Part shown: positions 21,085-32,143 of the stretch, one piece after another
Numbering within the stretch: the first letter of the stretch is position 1
How the letters are laid out: each line of letters opens with the position of its first letter
NCBI GenBank assembly: GCA_001599935.1
Contig: BCIJ01000016.1
Location: forward strand, 459,226 to 523,225
From: Holtermannia corniformis
Taxonomy: Eukaryota; Basidiomycota; Tremellomycetes; Holtermanniales
Length of the DNA stretch: 64,000 nucleotides
Reading direction: 5' to 3'
Translations under genes and position numbers: made by a program
The notes under the pieces: model-generated
Told to the model about the DNA's origin: nothing
The model's input: the letters and a program-made list of their open reading frames with translations, nothing else
Database searches by the model: none

Positions 21085-22113
21085 ATGGCCATGCCGCGTG
21101 TTGCGGGTTCATTCCAGTTTTGGAACGATGACCTGAGCGACGACAGCGGTCAGTCCTTTGTGTCTCACTGTCTGTCCCTTTGATGCTCGGTACTGACGAT
21201 CCACATGCAGACGTCGACATGACCGGGACAGACGTGCAGACGTGCAGCGATGGGGTACAGCCGCGGCGCGGGTATACGAGAGAATGGACGTATGTCGCTC
21301 CACCAGCACAGAGGTTCGTGCTGAGCTCGCGAACAGCTACGAGATGCGGCGTGAAGCACAGCAAATCGTCCCAGGTCTTCTGCTTGGCCCCGTTCAGGCT
21401 TCGATTGACGAGCGCAAGCTGAAGGCGATGGGCGTCACGCACATGTATGTCCAGATCGCGGTGGCGAGTGCAGCCGCTGATTGTTCGGCCACCAGCCTCT
21501 GCGTGCGCGATACCAAGGAAGTCAGGTTGATCAAGCCCATGTTCCCGCACTCGTTCACGTACATGACACTCGAGATTGAAGACAATGAAGACCAGAATCT
21601 CATCAAGGTGTTTCCGAGGTCCGTCGGTTGCCAGCGCGGTGATTGACCTAGGCGCTGACGAACCCCACAGGTCCTCTGCGTTCATCAACGCCGCGCGTGC
21701 TGCTGGAGGCACAGTTCTGGTCCACTGTAACGGTCAGTCGTGTTCTGTGCCCGACTTTTCAACGGCGTGCTGACGGCTGCAGGCGGGTTCACGCTCGCGC
21801 CCGCCATTGTCGCAGGCTACATCATGGAGCTTCGCGAGTGTACCTGGCAACAAGCCGTGCACTGTGTCCAGAGTCAGCGGTTCTGCATCTCTTTCAATGC
21901 CGTGCGTGGGCTCTTCTCCATTATGCGTCGGTGGCTGATCCGTCGCAGGGGTACGAGCAGCAGCTCAAAGAGTATGAGAGCATGTGCCGTGCCAAGGCGG
22001 CCGTGCTGCAGTACGCGGATGCATACGGCGGTAGTGCCAGCTCCGTCGTGGGCGGTATGGTCAAGCGTAAAGCCGAGTACGTTACTGTCCTCGCCCAGCT
22101 CGCAACGACCTGA
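21085..22113 (+). CDS. STYX-like catalytically altered dual-specificity phosphatase
   Basis: Member of the STYX pseudophosphatase branch of dual-specificity phosphatases, which bind phospho-targets or F-box proteins rather than dephosphorylate. It starts at ATG 21085. EWTY joins EMRREAQQIVPGLLLGP across a 47-nt intron (GTATGT donor at 21291), matching human EEWTYPMRREMQEILPGLFLGP. Then ERKLKAMGVTHM, intron, CVRDTKEVRLIKPMFPHSFTYMTLEIEDNEDQNLIKVFPR, intron, SSAFINAARAAGGTVLVHCN. The P-loop is HCNGGFTLAPA, split by an intron: the nucleophile Cys is present but the Arg position is Leu. YIMELRECTWQQAVHCVQSQRFCISFNA and GYEQQLKEYESMCRAKAAV complete the STYX pattern. It ends VTVLAQLATT at 22113. 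Confidence 0.85.
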
Positions 22114-22252
22114 CGCGCGCAGAACCGACGATGAGCTCGTCCGTCGAGCTCCGGGACTCTCCACCGCCTGGCTCTAGACATTGATAGTTAACGATCAACG
22201 TTGTATACCACGTATCCCTATGTACAGTCCATCCTACAGCAACGTCCAACGA

Positions 22253-23387
22253 TCACGGCGCCCGTCCCAGGACAATCGTAGGCGACGCACGCTCAACGTG
22301 TCGCATGCTCCTCGGCGAGCCGGGACAAGAGCCCATGCGAGCTTTGGCGTCACCCAACAGCTCCAGCTTGCGCTCAACACTAACATCCTCCCCGACTTCC
22401 GACATCTTCGCCCAAGAGACCCAGCTCTCCAGAGCGGTCATCGACTCGCAGCGCGGTAGCTCGCCCAAGCCCTCTGCGACGGGAGTGGGCGGAAGCAAGA
22501 TCCAGCTTGCGTCCGACAGACGCGGGTTTGCATCGTCCGACTGGACGGCGGCCGAGGCGTTGAGTTGTCCCGAAGACGCCAGGGCGCCGCCCATATTCCC
22601 AAGCCAGAGATCAATCACGCCCGGCGTCTCTTTGCGCGCCTTGTCTTTACGCGGTGAGAGGCGGAATGCGAATGAGCGTTGTGCCTTTGGCGTGCGAGTG
22701 GGAGTCGGCGGGAGCGTCTGCGTCGTCGACAGTGAAGACGTCGAGAGGAAGAAGCGCGATTTCGTCGGTGTCGGTGTAGGAGACACGGCTGGAGTGAAGT
22801 GGAAGAGGGAACGTGGGCTTGTTGGTGGCGAATCGACCCCGGATCTCGAAGGCGACGAGAGGGCTAGGCGAGGCGGGGTATGCCATCGCCGGACACTGCG
22901 CGGCGTCTCGAGCTTGACGCTCGACTCGGTCGTCGACGTTGACGCTTTACGAAGCGAGCTGGGCGTCGAGGGCCGCCAGGGCGGGAGCAGTGGTGGTAGC
23001 TCGCTCGTGGGCGACATGCACGTCCGCACAGACACAGTCGGTGACGGCGGGAAGTGGACTTTCATTGGGCTCTTGGGGCTATCCAGTAGCCCAGCTGGCG
23101 TCCGGCGGTCTTCGAGCGCAGAGAATGATTGACTCCGCCTGCGGAGTGTTGGCTCTCCCGTAGTGAGGAAAGCAAGGTCGAGCGGTTGGAGCAGAGGTTC
23201 AGGGGTCGGTAGCCTGTAAGGAAGAGGCGGGACCGGTGGGACCTCGACCTAGGCGAGTGATCCATATTAGCACCCAGCAACCACCTTTGCTAGGACTACA
23301 TACCTCTACAAGCTCCCTCGGTTCGACCCGTGGACTCTTGACGGTTTTTGACGAGACGGATGCTCTGCGTTTCTTGACGAGCGGCAT
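22253..23387 (-). CDS. Ser/Pro/Thr-rich protein of unknown function
   Basis: Two exons. Exon 1 starts at ATG 23387 (MPLVKKRRASVSSKTVKSPRVEP) with a basic KKRR cluster and ends ELVE before a GTATGT intron. Exon 2 continues VEVPPVPPLPYRLPTPEPLL and stays open to 22253. The rest is full of SP/TP sites (SPTPTPTKSRFF, LPPTPTRTPKAQRSFAFRLSPRK), a less biased patch GVIDLWLGNMGG, and the end ASPTIVLGRAP. The many proline-directed sites and basic patches suggest a disordered kinase substrate. No domain is recognised. It converges with the STYX-like gene 139 bp away. Confidence 0.65.
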
Positions 23388-24039
23388 CGCTTGTGCACAA
23401 ACTCTGTTGCTCAAGGTTGGTAGAGCTCGCGCACTACCGCGAGCTTGCTCAGCAGCAAAGGTGAAGAAGGGAGCTGGAGACGGCGAGGCCAGCGCGGCGC
23501 ATGTCGGGGCAATAGAACCAGCTTGGAAAGGCTAGCCTGGGACGAAAAGGGATGTGCGCGAACCATCCCAGGGACGAACACACACGATCGGACCGGGCAA
23601 AGGACCGTTCGGGGCAGTCGGACAAGAAGCGGTATGCGTTCGAGAGTGGTTCGCGCACGTCAGTGAGCGCTGTGTGGTATGGTCATTGGTAGAAAAGTCA
23701 TGTGGTGACAGGATAGCACAGGTGGCGATGTGCAGGCCTGGCTGCTCACAGGTGGCAGTCGGGCAGCCATGTCAAACGTATCCTGCACGCGCACCACTTG
23801 GGCTCGCGATGCGTAGAGCTAAAGCTGTGCTGTCAAACCTATAGACGAGTGCGTATAGCGCGTGTGCGATAGCAGAGCGCACCAAGTGACCGAGCAGTCT
23901 GGTCGCAGGATGCGAAGCCGTCTGATACCTGTAGTTCGGAGTCGAGCTCAACGGCATGGCCTCTGATGCGCTTCATTGGGACGGTACATCACGCAAAGCA
24001 TCAGGTCAAGGCATATAGCTACCCAAACGGCACGCGAAA
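23388..24039. other. intergenic region, no gene recognised
   Basis: About 650 bp upstream of the Ser/Pro-rich gene. Several open frames exist on both strands but none shows a domain or a consistent splice path. Likely promoter and leader sequence. Confidence 0.4.
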
Positions 24040-24333
24040 TCAACCAGGCGGCGTCCTGATGATGGGATCCCTGTCCGTGCTCAGCAAGTGAAGCTCTCCT
24101 TTATGGCCGGCCAAAGTATAGACAGACTCGTCATTCGCCACCGAGTCCAGCAAATCGGTGCACTTGCTCATTACTCCTCTGTAATTGTCGCCGTTGAACT
24201 CCCACTGGGATTCACTGCCGAGAATCTCTTCGTGTGAAGCGTCCGACTTCGCAACGATCACAAAAAACTTCTCAGCTACTTTCACAGTTTCATTCGGGTC
24301 ATCGGGGTTCTCCAGGTGAAACGTACTCGACAT
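24040..24333 (-). CDS. small hypothetical protein
   Basis: Single open frame of 97 codons from ATG 24333. The sequence MSSTFHLENPDDPNETVKVAEKF continues FFVIVAKSDASHEEILGSESQWEF and ends DRDPIIRTPPG; its balanced composition looks protein-coding. No family is recognised. Its ATG overlaps the ATG of an opposite-strand open frame (both lie in CATG at 24331-24334), so at most one of the two is likely to be translated from that point; this one has the more convincing composition. Confidence 0.4.
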   Translation of the reverse strand: MSSTFHLENPDDPNETVKVAEKFFVIVAKSDASHEEILGSESQWEFNGDNYRGVMSKCTDLLDSVANDESVYTLAGHKGELHLLSTDRDPIIRTPPG

Positions 24334-24564
24334 GGGCTCAGATTTGAATGTGTTGCTTGTGAGGCAACGATCGGGGACTGCGTTCAGCCTTTATGTGCGA
24401 GACACTCCGGAAGGCGTCTTGTCAAAGCAAAGGACGTCCGAGCTCGAGATGAGATGGCGCAATGGGTCCCTGACAAGACTTCTAGAGGGCTATGAGCTCT
24501 TGATCTCAACGGAGGACTGGAAGGCGCCGAGTGCTCTAGCGTCACATTCCGTGCTGTACAGCTC

Positions 24565-24960
24565 ATGGAGCGCTATCAAGTCACTGAGTGTCTTGTGACG
24601 GAAGAAAGACGCTCAGCTCTTGAAGAGCAGACGAGGCTCCTACCCGCACCGGGGCTCGCTCCCGCCAGGCTAGATCCGCTTCGTTTCCTGCCAGTTACCT
24701 TGACTGCCTTTGATCATCAGACTGCCGACCTGGTACTGTGCCTGCGACCGGGACGAACAATGGTCTCCGACCGCTTGCGTATCTCAACCCCTCATCTCGC
24801 CCAAGCTCTTTCGGACCGTCAGTGGGGCTCACCTGTAGTCTTGTGGGTCAAGGTGACGCTGACGTGGGTAATCTTGTCAACGTCAGCCGAGGAGCCTGTC
24901 AATAGGATCTCATTCCCGGTGGACTGCTCGGTGGCTTGGGTGGTCACGGATGGTCAGTGA
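24565..24960 (+). CDS. doubtful small hypothetical protein
   Basis: Open frame of 131 codons (MERYQVTECLVTEERRSALEE ... VAWVVTDGQ). Another plus-strand frame (24332-24598) overlaps its start and reads YELLISTEDWKAPSALASHS; an unrecognised intron could join the two. Neither shows a known domain. It is kept only because the composition is not low-complexity. Confidence 0.22.
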   Translation: MERYQVTECLVTEERRSALEEQTRLLPAPGLAPARLDPLRFLPVTLTAFDHQTADLVLCLRPGRTMVSDRLRISTPHLAQALSDRQWGSPVVLWVKVTLTWVILSTSAEEPVNRISFPVDCSVAWVVTDGQ

Positions 24961-25155
24961 TGGGCCGCGCACGTTCAAGCAGCTAAAAGCCCTTGGACGA
25001 GATGCGGACACGAGATGGCGTCGTACAAAGGTAGCGCGCCTTCTGCAGGTCACTGTACCATATCTCCAAGAATGCAATAATGTCCTTAATCATCATCTAT
25101 CGTCAACATATGCAGTCTAAAGCCACGATCACGCTGGCGAGCGAGCGCCTGGTGC

Positions 25156-26025
25156 TTAGAGAAGGGCAGCACCGATGGCGCCGAGGAGCATGGCGACGAT
25201 ACCACCCTTGCTGGCGAGTGCCATGGGGCTGGCGGCGCCAGAAGGCGCGGCAGAGGCGGAAGCACCGGCGGACGAAGCGCTGCCTGAGGCGGACGAGGCA
25301 GAGGCGCGGGCACCGCTAGCGGACCTGAGAGCGTCAGAGCGTGACTTGAGATGAGGGGAAGGACTGACGACGAAGCGGCACCTGATGCAGAGGCGGCGGC
25401 AGATGAGCCGGAAGCAACGGCGCCTGAAGCGCTCGAGACAACGCCGGAAGCGGCACCAGCGGCTGACGAAGCACCAGCAGCACTGTTGATACCGTCAGCC
25501 CACGCTAGAGCATCAACCTGACCGAACTCACGCAGACGAAGTAGCCGAGCTGACTGCACCCGAAGCCGAGCCAGTCACGACGGTACCAGCACCCGCGGCC
25601 AAGCAGTCACTGTTGGTACCGGCAGTGATTTTCGATTCCTGGTTGAAGTTTTCCTTGCCCGTCTGGTCCTTGACCTTGAAGGTGACCGAGGTGCCCTCGG
25701 TGATGTTGACGGTCCAAGTCAACTGAGTACCCGACTGCTCGCCAAAGTCGACGCTAATGGTCGATGAGAGGGGGTAGCGCCAAAGGGCGGGTCACTCACA
25801 GAGGTGCGGCGCTGGGTTGACCACCAGGGATGACCGAGACAAAGTAAGGACCCTGACCACCGTTCCATTGGACGAGAGACGGCTGGCACTATAGCGAGGT
25901 CAGCGCGTGTGGCCGGGATGGCATCGACGTACCTGGACGAGCGATGGGGGAGTGTTGATCGTCAAGTCCTGAGCGAGGACGGCAGCAGACGCAGCGAGAG
26001 CAGCAAAGGCGTAACGAGAGAACAT
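25156..26025 (-). CDS. secreted Ser/Ala-rich GPI-anchored cell-wall protein (Kre9/KNH-like N-terminal domain)
   Basis: It starts at ATG 26025 with a signal peptide (MFSRYAFAALAASAAVLAQ). The mature part begins DLTINTPPSLVQ, intron, CQPSLVQWNGGQGPYFVSVIPGG and SAAPL, intron, DFGEQSGTQLTWTVNITEG, then TSVTFKVKDQTGKENF and NSDCLAAG, matching the fungal beta-sandwich domain found in Kre9/KNH-type wall proteins. The rest is a Ser/Ala/Gly mucin-like stretch over two more introns (AASGVVSSASGAVASGSSAA). The C-terminus GAASPMALASKGGIVAMLLGAIGAALL is a hydrophobic GPI-attachment signal. It ends at TAA 25156-25158. Role in wall structure or adhesion is inferred from the class. Confidence 0.85.
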
Positions 26026-26463
26026 TTTGGTAGCTGTTGTCGTTGACGATGGGAGCGACGAGGCGATGGGTGTGATGCAATGGGTGTGGTTATGCAGGCA
26101 AAGGAGTGACGAGGCTAGCGTCGTGCATGTTTCAGGGTGCAAGTGAAAGGGGAGGAAGAGTGTCAGCACGGCTGCTGGCCCTGCGTAGCAGCAGCCTAGT
26201 GTTGGACTCACCAAAGACTCTTGCGGGGTAGTGGACGATGGACGATGGAAGACTGTTTACCCGCCCGGCCTTTGATCTTTATACCGCACCGGGTTCTAGG
26301 GCCCTCCGTTATGACGACCGAGGACCGAGTGACAGCTCAGGGGCGGCCAAGCTGGGCCGTGCATCGATCAGCCAACACGCGCCCAAGCCCGGTTACAGAT
26401 CGCCCCGTGCTAAACATTTGAAACGCAACCTATGACGGCATGACGGCGACTAGCTCAGGCTAT
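26026..26463. other. intergenic region, promoter of the wall protein
   Basis: 438 bp between the wall-protein start and the 3' end of the TFIIIC gene. On the minus strand a TATA-like element (GGTATAAAGATC) lies near 26273-26284, about 250 bp upstream of the ATG. No gene is seen. Confidence 0.45.
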
Positions 26464-29343
26464 CTAGGCCGACCACAGCCAGCGACCTCCGCAGATCAGG
26501 CAGCACCGCGCCGCCTCGAGAACAGTGTTGACGATGCGCCCTTGTGACGCAACGAGGGAGCGCGCAGAGCACGTCGAGCAGATGCGCACAGTCGATGCGG
26601 TCAAAAGTAGGTTGGTCACGGCGCAACGGGCTGTGTCCGCACCGTCAGCTCCGAGCTCAAACTAGGGTTCAGGGTGAGGGACACGACGTACGCCAAAGGT
26701 GGCCGTTGGAGCAGACGCCATTGAGACCGACGGCGGCTGTACACGCCGGACACTGCTCCGTCGAGGCCTGCGCAGTCTGGCTGGCGTCTTGCACAGAGAG
26801 AAACTGTCGGTCTATGCTGTCTGGGCAGGGTCACCAAACGCGCACGTCAAAGGCATCACACATACCGAGCAGATCGCGATTGACACCGCCGAGCCAGACC
26901 CTGATCTTGGCTTGACACCAGTTGGCGATCCGGTCTCCAAGTTGCTCCGTCACACCCACGGCGTCGAGGTCGCCTCGGGCCTGCAAAGCCGTCAGCATCG
27001 CCAAACCCTCTGCCGAAACGAAACATACCGCGATCCACTTTGCGAGCGTGAATCGCAACCTCCACCGCGCAACCTCGGCAACGCCAAACAACTCGCTCAT
27101 GAGCTGCCGAGGCGAACCCAGAGCGAGATCACTCTCATACGTCTTTGTCGCTTCCGGCGGGATAGTACACAGGGCCAGAGCGGCGGATGTCGCAGCTTCA
27201 GGATCGACAGAGTGCAGGATGTTGAGGATCCATGGAAGCAGGACCTTGTTCGGCGACGTGTCGAGGCCTGTCATTCTGTTAGCTCAACGTGCCGCAAGCG
27301 AGGATGACTTGCAACTGGGCGGTCGGGCTAGTGTAGCCTGCATATGCTCCTCCAGCGATACCTCGTCGCCCGTCGCGAGCTCGGGTTGATCGACGAGACA
27401 AAACACGGCATTGCGCTCCTTTTCCGGACGATACGACAGATCGTGGAATTCCATAGGCCTGTGGTCCGGATCAGCCTCCTAGCTCTACACATCGCCACTC
27501 ACTCTGCAGCCCAAGATCCAACGCCTCCCCAGTCGTCAACGGCGGCCCATGCCGTCGTCGAGCTCGTGATGATCTCTTCAGCAGCTGGCCGGGCTTCGGG
27601 CAGTCTACGCTCCATCATCGTTTTGCGTGCCGCTTTGGTCGCGACCAGTGATTCGGTGGATGGCGCCAGTGCTGGATCAGTGTGCAAGTCGCGGATGAGA
27701 TGATAGGTGAGCGAGGCGAGGACGATGAGAAGACTCGAAGGGCGGAGGTAGTGGATCCCTGTGATGAATGTCAGATATGGTATACATTGCAGATGCAGAC
27801 GTACCAACGCAGCGTTCGAATGGGTTGCAGCTTGCCCAGTTGCCGACTCGTGCCAGCTGCAGTTCTGTATTCTTGCCGAATTGGACTTCGCCAGCGACCA
27901 CATTCGTCTGACACAGGTGAACGGTACCAGGCTTGGTCCACACTAGAAGATCCTGTTCGCAGATCAGCGCCGACGTTCTGGCTATTGCGATCTGCGGCCT
28001 ACCTCGATCCACTTGGCGGCCGTGATTTGACGCCCGTCACCATCTACGCGCTTGATGGGTGTAGTAGACAGATCCCAACCATCAGACTGGGCATTGATCG
28101 AGCGCCGAACCGAGAGGACGTAGAGCTCGTGTTCCGTGTCGACAAAGGCGAGCTGCGCTTGCCCTGCATGTTGTCAGTGACGATCGGATACTGATCAGCC
28201 TCGTCATACATGTATTGACGGATACGCGGCGCCAGGCGCTCCACGCGAGCTCGTTGATCCAATTCAGCGAGACGATGACATGACCGACTTGCTTCATCCG
28301 CGGCTCGGCACGCTGGTGCCTTGACGCTGTCAGCCACAAGTCAAGCAGCTTATAAGATACCCACTGCCAGAATGAGATCCCGCCTGCTCTGTTGCCGATA
28401 GCCAGCAGGCTGCCATCGACGCCAAACAGGGTCGGCTCATCAGCTGTAATCTGTTCAGACCACGCTATGCACTGCATCCGGGTTGCGAGCACTTGGGCGA
28501 TTGGCGGTGGTTCAAGTCGCAGTTTGCTCTTGGTTCGTACGTTGTGTGGTGGGATATGGACGCCAGGATTGGCGGCCGCCAGGGCGGCATCGACGCTTTG
28601 GCGGGAGATGTTGGCTACCTAGCCAAAGTCAACGATAGCAAGGCACGACCTCAAAGTGTTTGACCTTGGTGTATTTGCCTTGCAAGTGGTCCCGCAGAGG
28701 CTCGTGCACAACCAACTCGAGAGCGTTGGAGAGCACGGCGATCAGACAGCTGTACCTCGTCAGCCTCAGTCTCGACCTCTGGCGATGCACTCACCCACCG
28801 TGCACATTCAGTCCCGATGGACTCCACACCGCCGCGCGAACGTTTGACGCCCTCTCAAAAGTCACCATTGTCCCCTCGTTCTCATCTGGCAACGGCATGT
28901 TCCCGTTTGCGGTTGCGCGAGCCACCAGACCATCCCAGTAAACCGACTCGCCGCTTGTGCCGATGCGGGAACCACCAGTGAAGTGGTGCTGCAGCTCGGC
29001 AAGTTCGATTTGCGTGGTGAAGAGTGGGAGCAGCTGGGATAGGACGGGTGCTTTGGGTGCGACGCCGTCTTCTTCTAGCGCATCATCGGACCCCGAGTCT
29101 TCGGCGGCCGCATCGATGGATGATCGTGTTGGTAGTGGGAGACTGGAGGGCGCGTGGGGCGTCTGACGATATTAGCAATATGGTAGGCAGTAGACGCGGA
29201 AGACTGACAATGATAAAGACCTTGCGTCCAGCTACGGCCAAGCACTGGCCATCCTGACTCCAAGCGACGTACGAGATGTGACTTGACACTGGCTGGTTGA
29301 GGTTGACAGAGCCGTACGCATCGTCTGGCTGCCTGCGCGTCAT
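26464..29343 (-). CDS. TFIIIC 90-kDa-type subunit (WD-repeat N-terminus, C-terminal TFIIIC zinc finger)
   Basis: Subunit of the RNA polymerase III initiation factor TFIIIC. I place the start at ATG 29343 (MTRRQPDDAYGSVNLNQPV) because VAWSQDGQCLAVAGRKVFII, the first blade of the N-terminal propeller, follows at once. Later exons give SSIDAAAEDSG, AELQHHFTGGSRIGTSGESVYWDG, VRAAVWSPSGLNVHGGCLIAVLSNALEL (the family's SPSGL...CLLAVLT motif), LEPPPIAQVLATRMQCIAWSEQI, LAIGNRAGGISFW and HVIVSLNWINELAWS. The C-terminus has the zinc-binding end: EQCPACTAAVGLNGVCSNGHLW, then ICSTC and CCLICGGRWLWSA, ending TAG at 26464-26466. More than ten introns. An upstream in-frame extension exists, so the start is not certain. 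Confidence 0.8.
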
Positions 29344-29586
29344 TGTGAGAGCATGTAGAGTGTGCACAGTGCTCGACAGTGACACCAGCAGCAAAGTACA
29401 GAGTCGAGCCGAGCCAAACAATGAGGGGTTGAGTGCAGTCGCACTGACGTGGATGGCGGCGACGACCGTCGTGGTATGAGCCGGCAATCTGTTGCTTCTC
29501 CACGACTCACAAGATGGCACAAAGACCAAATACACAGCAGGAGGAGGGTGAGAGAGCCCGTGCACCTCGCGAATGCCCTACTGACA

Positions 29587-30487
29587 ATGGCAGACAACCT
29601 CACCCGGTTCCGCCTCGTGCACCCTGACAAAGACTTTCGAGCCCTCTCTCGCCGACTGCACCGGCTGCCGCACCTACCGACCGCATCAACAGACGAGCAG
29701 GATGCCGTCAAGGCGGAAAAGGAGCTGCTCGAGGTCGAGGTCATGAAGTTTGCGGCGGGGGTCGAGCGGACCGTACGGGGGGCGCACCAACTTGGCAAGC
29801 AGAGGGAGTACTATCAACGCTTGACGCGAGAGAATGGTATGACTCGTTGGCCTTGGAGTGGGCTCTGCTGATGGATGCAGGCGAGCGGGCAGAGGCATTG
29901 AGGCTCGAGGTTGAAGAGGCTCGAGCAGGCCTCTTGATACAGCGAAAGGAGCTAGCCCATGCGGTGCATTGCGACAAACTAGCAGCGGCCATCAAGGCCC
30001 GCTCAAACTCACGCTCGGAGCTCGACGAGTACGCGCAGCGCAGTCAGCTAGATACCAAGCTGATGCACTCAGGCAAATCGCCGCACTCCAAGCCTCGGTC
30101 GCAGCCCATCGCGCAACGCACGCATCCTACCTCGCAACCGCCCAAGCTCGGATCGAAACAATGGCAAAGATCACCAGCATGATCCAAGAGGCGCAGGCAT
30201 TCACTCTCGCTTCGGATACCGACGTGATGCCGTCGACGAGCTCCGCAGCGGCAGACAGTGCCCGGCTGAACCCAGTAGCTCTTGCATTCGAGCCGCGACC
30301 CGCCGCCAAGCGAGCGGCAGACGACGTCGAAGACGGTGAAGTCACCAAATCGCATCCGCCGTCGCCAAAGAAGAGGAAACCGACACCAGAGGGACCGCGG
30401 CGGTCTGGCCGATCCACGCCCGTGCCGAGGGTGACGAGGGGCAGGAGGCCAAAGGTAGACAAGGAGGAAGGCGAACATTCAGACTGA
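29587..30487 (+). CDS. THO complex subunit 7 (THOC7/Mft1-like)
   Basis: Subunit of the nuclear THO/TREX complex that couples transcription to mRNA export. It starts at ATG 29587 (MADNLTRFRLVHPDKDFRALS). Exon 1 reaches RTVRGAHQLGKQREYYQRLTREN, then an intron, then ERAEALRLEVEEARAGLLIQRKELAHAVHCDKLAAAIKARSNSR, the THOC7 coiled-coil signature (EAR.eL..Rk...YD.LA..I...PSR). A second intron near 30025-30065 leads to LRQIAALQASVAAHRATHASYL. The C-terminal third is a basic nuclear tail (AAKRAADDVEDGEVTKS, PSPKKRKPTPEGPRRSGRS) ending EGEHSD. It is divergent from the TFIIIC gene (243 bp between starts). Confidence 0.82.
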
Positions 30488-31050
30488 TGCATACTGTGCG
30501 CTACTGGGTAATCTACTCGACCACTGCTCCAAGATCTCGCCGAACGTAGGGCCATCGATCGTACTTGCTCCGCGCTCGGCTACCATTGAACCTAGAAGTT
30601 GGAGATTGCGCTGGGGCAATGAGCTTTGCGCTGAAGTGGACGTGCTGGCTCTGCTTGGTGTTGCTGAAGTACCGACGACCGGCTTAAGACTGACAAGGCG
30701 GTGATTTGCAAACGTTGACCAGTCGTCGTCCGACATTTGGCCACGCCCAGTCGGTACCGATGGCATGCGATCATGGGCTACTGTCTCCTTGGAAGGATCC
30801 CAAATACCAGTCGAGGCCATCCGATGCAGGCAGCAGCACTGCGACTAGTCAGCATCACTATGAAGGCGGTGCGCATAGCGGTTGACTGACGACACCGCAG
30901 AGAGTCATACTCCCACCAGGACACGGCAGTCCTGCAGGATGATCGTCGCAGACGTTGGCTTCGTTGGCGCTCAGATGCGCACAGCTGTACCGCGCTTGAA
31001 TACCATCTGCCTGCCCTCATCTCTTTGTCGATATCGAAAATGTTGGACAT
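30479..31050 (-). CDS. hypothetical small gene, exon structure unresolved
   Basis: A likely first exon starts at ATG 31050 (MSNIFDIDKEMRAGRW). A good intron (GTCAGT donor, GCTGAC branch, CGCAG acceptor) is visible at about 30841-30892. The frame 30479-30820 (MASTGIWDPSKETVAHDR ... LQLLGSMVAERGAS ... GPTFGEILEQWSSRLPSS) has coding-like composition but does not join the first exon in frame through sites I can identify. One alternative splice gives a protein of only about 50 residues. No family is recognised. Its 3' end overlaps the last codons of the THOC7 gene by about 9 bp, so the two would share 3' sequence in convergent orientation. Confidence 0.35.
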
Positions 31051-31600
31051 TGTAGCTGCGCGAGGGCTGCGCTCGCGCCACGAATAGGCATATAGACTCT
31101 CCCCACGCATGCAAGGAGATCTCTCAAAGGGAACACCTTCAACATCAGACTAGAAAGGGACGGCTGCAAGGACTGCGTTTGATTGACCGAATGTAGATTG
31201 CCAGTCGCCCACCACACCTAACAATCGGGCTTGGATATCTTATAGCTTTCCAACCTGTACGTACATCCCAGATCATTCATCGCGGCGTCGAACAGTCCTG
31301 CTGTTCCGCCTCAACCCATACGGCAGTGCTGCGCGCCCAGGTCAATCTCTGAGCGGCAGCAGAGGCTTCGAGTAAGACATACCTACAAAGCAATCGACCG
31401 CAGAAGCAGCTGCATCTCCTTGGTGAACTAGCACGTTTAGCTCTGGTTAGATTGACGAGTACATTGATGGCGATCCTTTGGCTGTGTAATTTGCGTGCGT
31501 ACTCAGCCCGTTACCGCTTAGCGCTCGCTAACTGCGTACGAAAAAAGGGAGGGCAACCTATACAAACTGGACGAGATCAGACTTGGGTCAACTCAGCGAC
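31051..31600. other. intergenic region
   Basis: 550 bp between two diverging putative genes, with no supportable coding sequence. Base composition is more AT-rich than the neighbours. Confidence 0.4.
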
Positions 31601-32041
31601 ATGCCCAACTCTAGTGGCTACACCGAAGACGGTCGACCATACGTCTACAGCATCGACAACACCGGTGCCACCTTTGTCTCTGTGACGGACCGGGGGACTG
31701 TACTGGCAGAGCATACTGACGGTGAGACATGCGCTTATCAAGCGTACGAGCGCTCGATCGATACCTCCAACCAGTCCCGTCCTTCAGTGACAGGCGATGC
31801 CCTTCCTGCTCGATCAAAGACCCTATCCAATGCGTTCGCGGAGAAGCTGCTTGACGACGATATCGACGTGTCGCTCTTTCTGCCGATGGGGCAGGTCAAG
31901 GTCTACACCGACGATGATCCGGTGACGGTTGTTCTCAACGATGCCAGCGCCACGCAGACTCTGCTTGCGCTTGCAAGCGCGTACGTGGCGTCCAAGATTC
32001 ACGATCTCGAAGAGCAGCAGCGCGCTAACCGTAGGCGGTAG
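31601..32041 (+). CDS. small hypothetical protein
   Basis: Open frame of 146 codons from ATG 31601 (MPNSSGYTEDGRPYVYSIDNTG) to TAG 32039-32041. The middle reads LPARSKTLSNAFAEKLLDDDIDVSLFLPMGQVKVYTDDD, then VTVVLNDASATQTLLALASAYVASKIHDLEEQQ, an alternation of strand-like and helical segments typical of a folded domain. No family is recognised. It converges with the Ca2+/H+ antiporter 102 bp away. Confidence 0.55.
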   Translation: MPNSSGYTEDGRPYVYSIDNTGATFVSVTDRGTVLAEHTDGETCAYQAYERSIDTSNQSRPSVTGDALPARSKTLSNAFAEKLLDDDIDVSLFLPMGQVKVYTDDDPVTVVLNDASATQTLLALASAYVASKIHDLEEQQRANRRR

Positions 32042-32143
32042 TGTAGATCGAATGTAGACGAGTTGCCCCTCTTTTGGTTTCTGGGCAGCATAATCGTGTA
32101 CATGACCACCCGGCATTATACAGGCTTCAAGAAAAATCGGCGC

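Noticed and set aside
21290..21340. Apparent frameshift in the STYX-like gene between EWTYVAPPAQ and EVRAELANSYEMRRE
   Set aside because: A 47-nt intron with a perfect GTATGT donor and CAG acceptor restores EWTYEMRREAQQ, which matches human STYX, so there is no frameshift.
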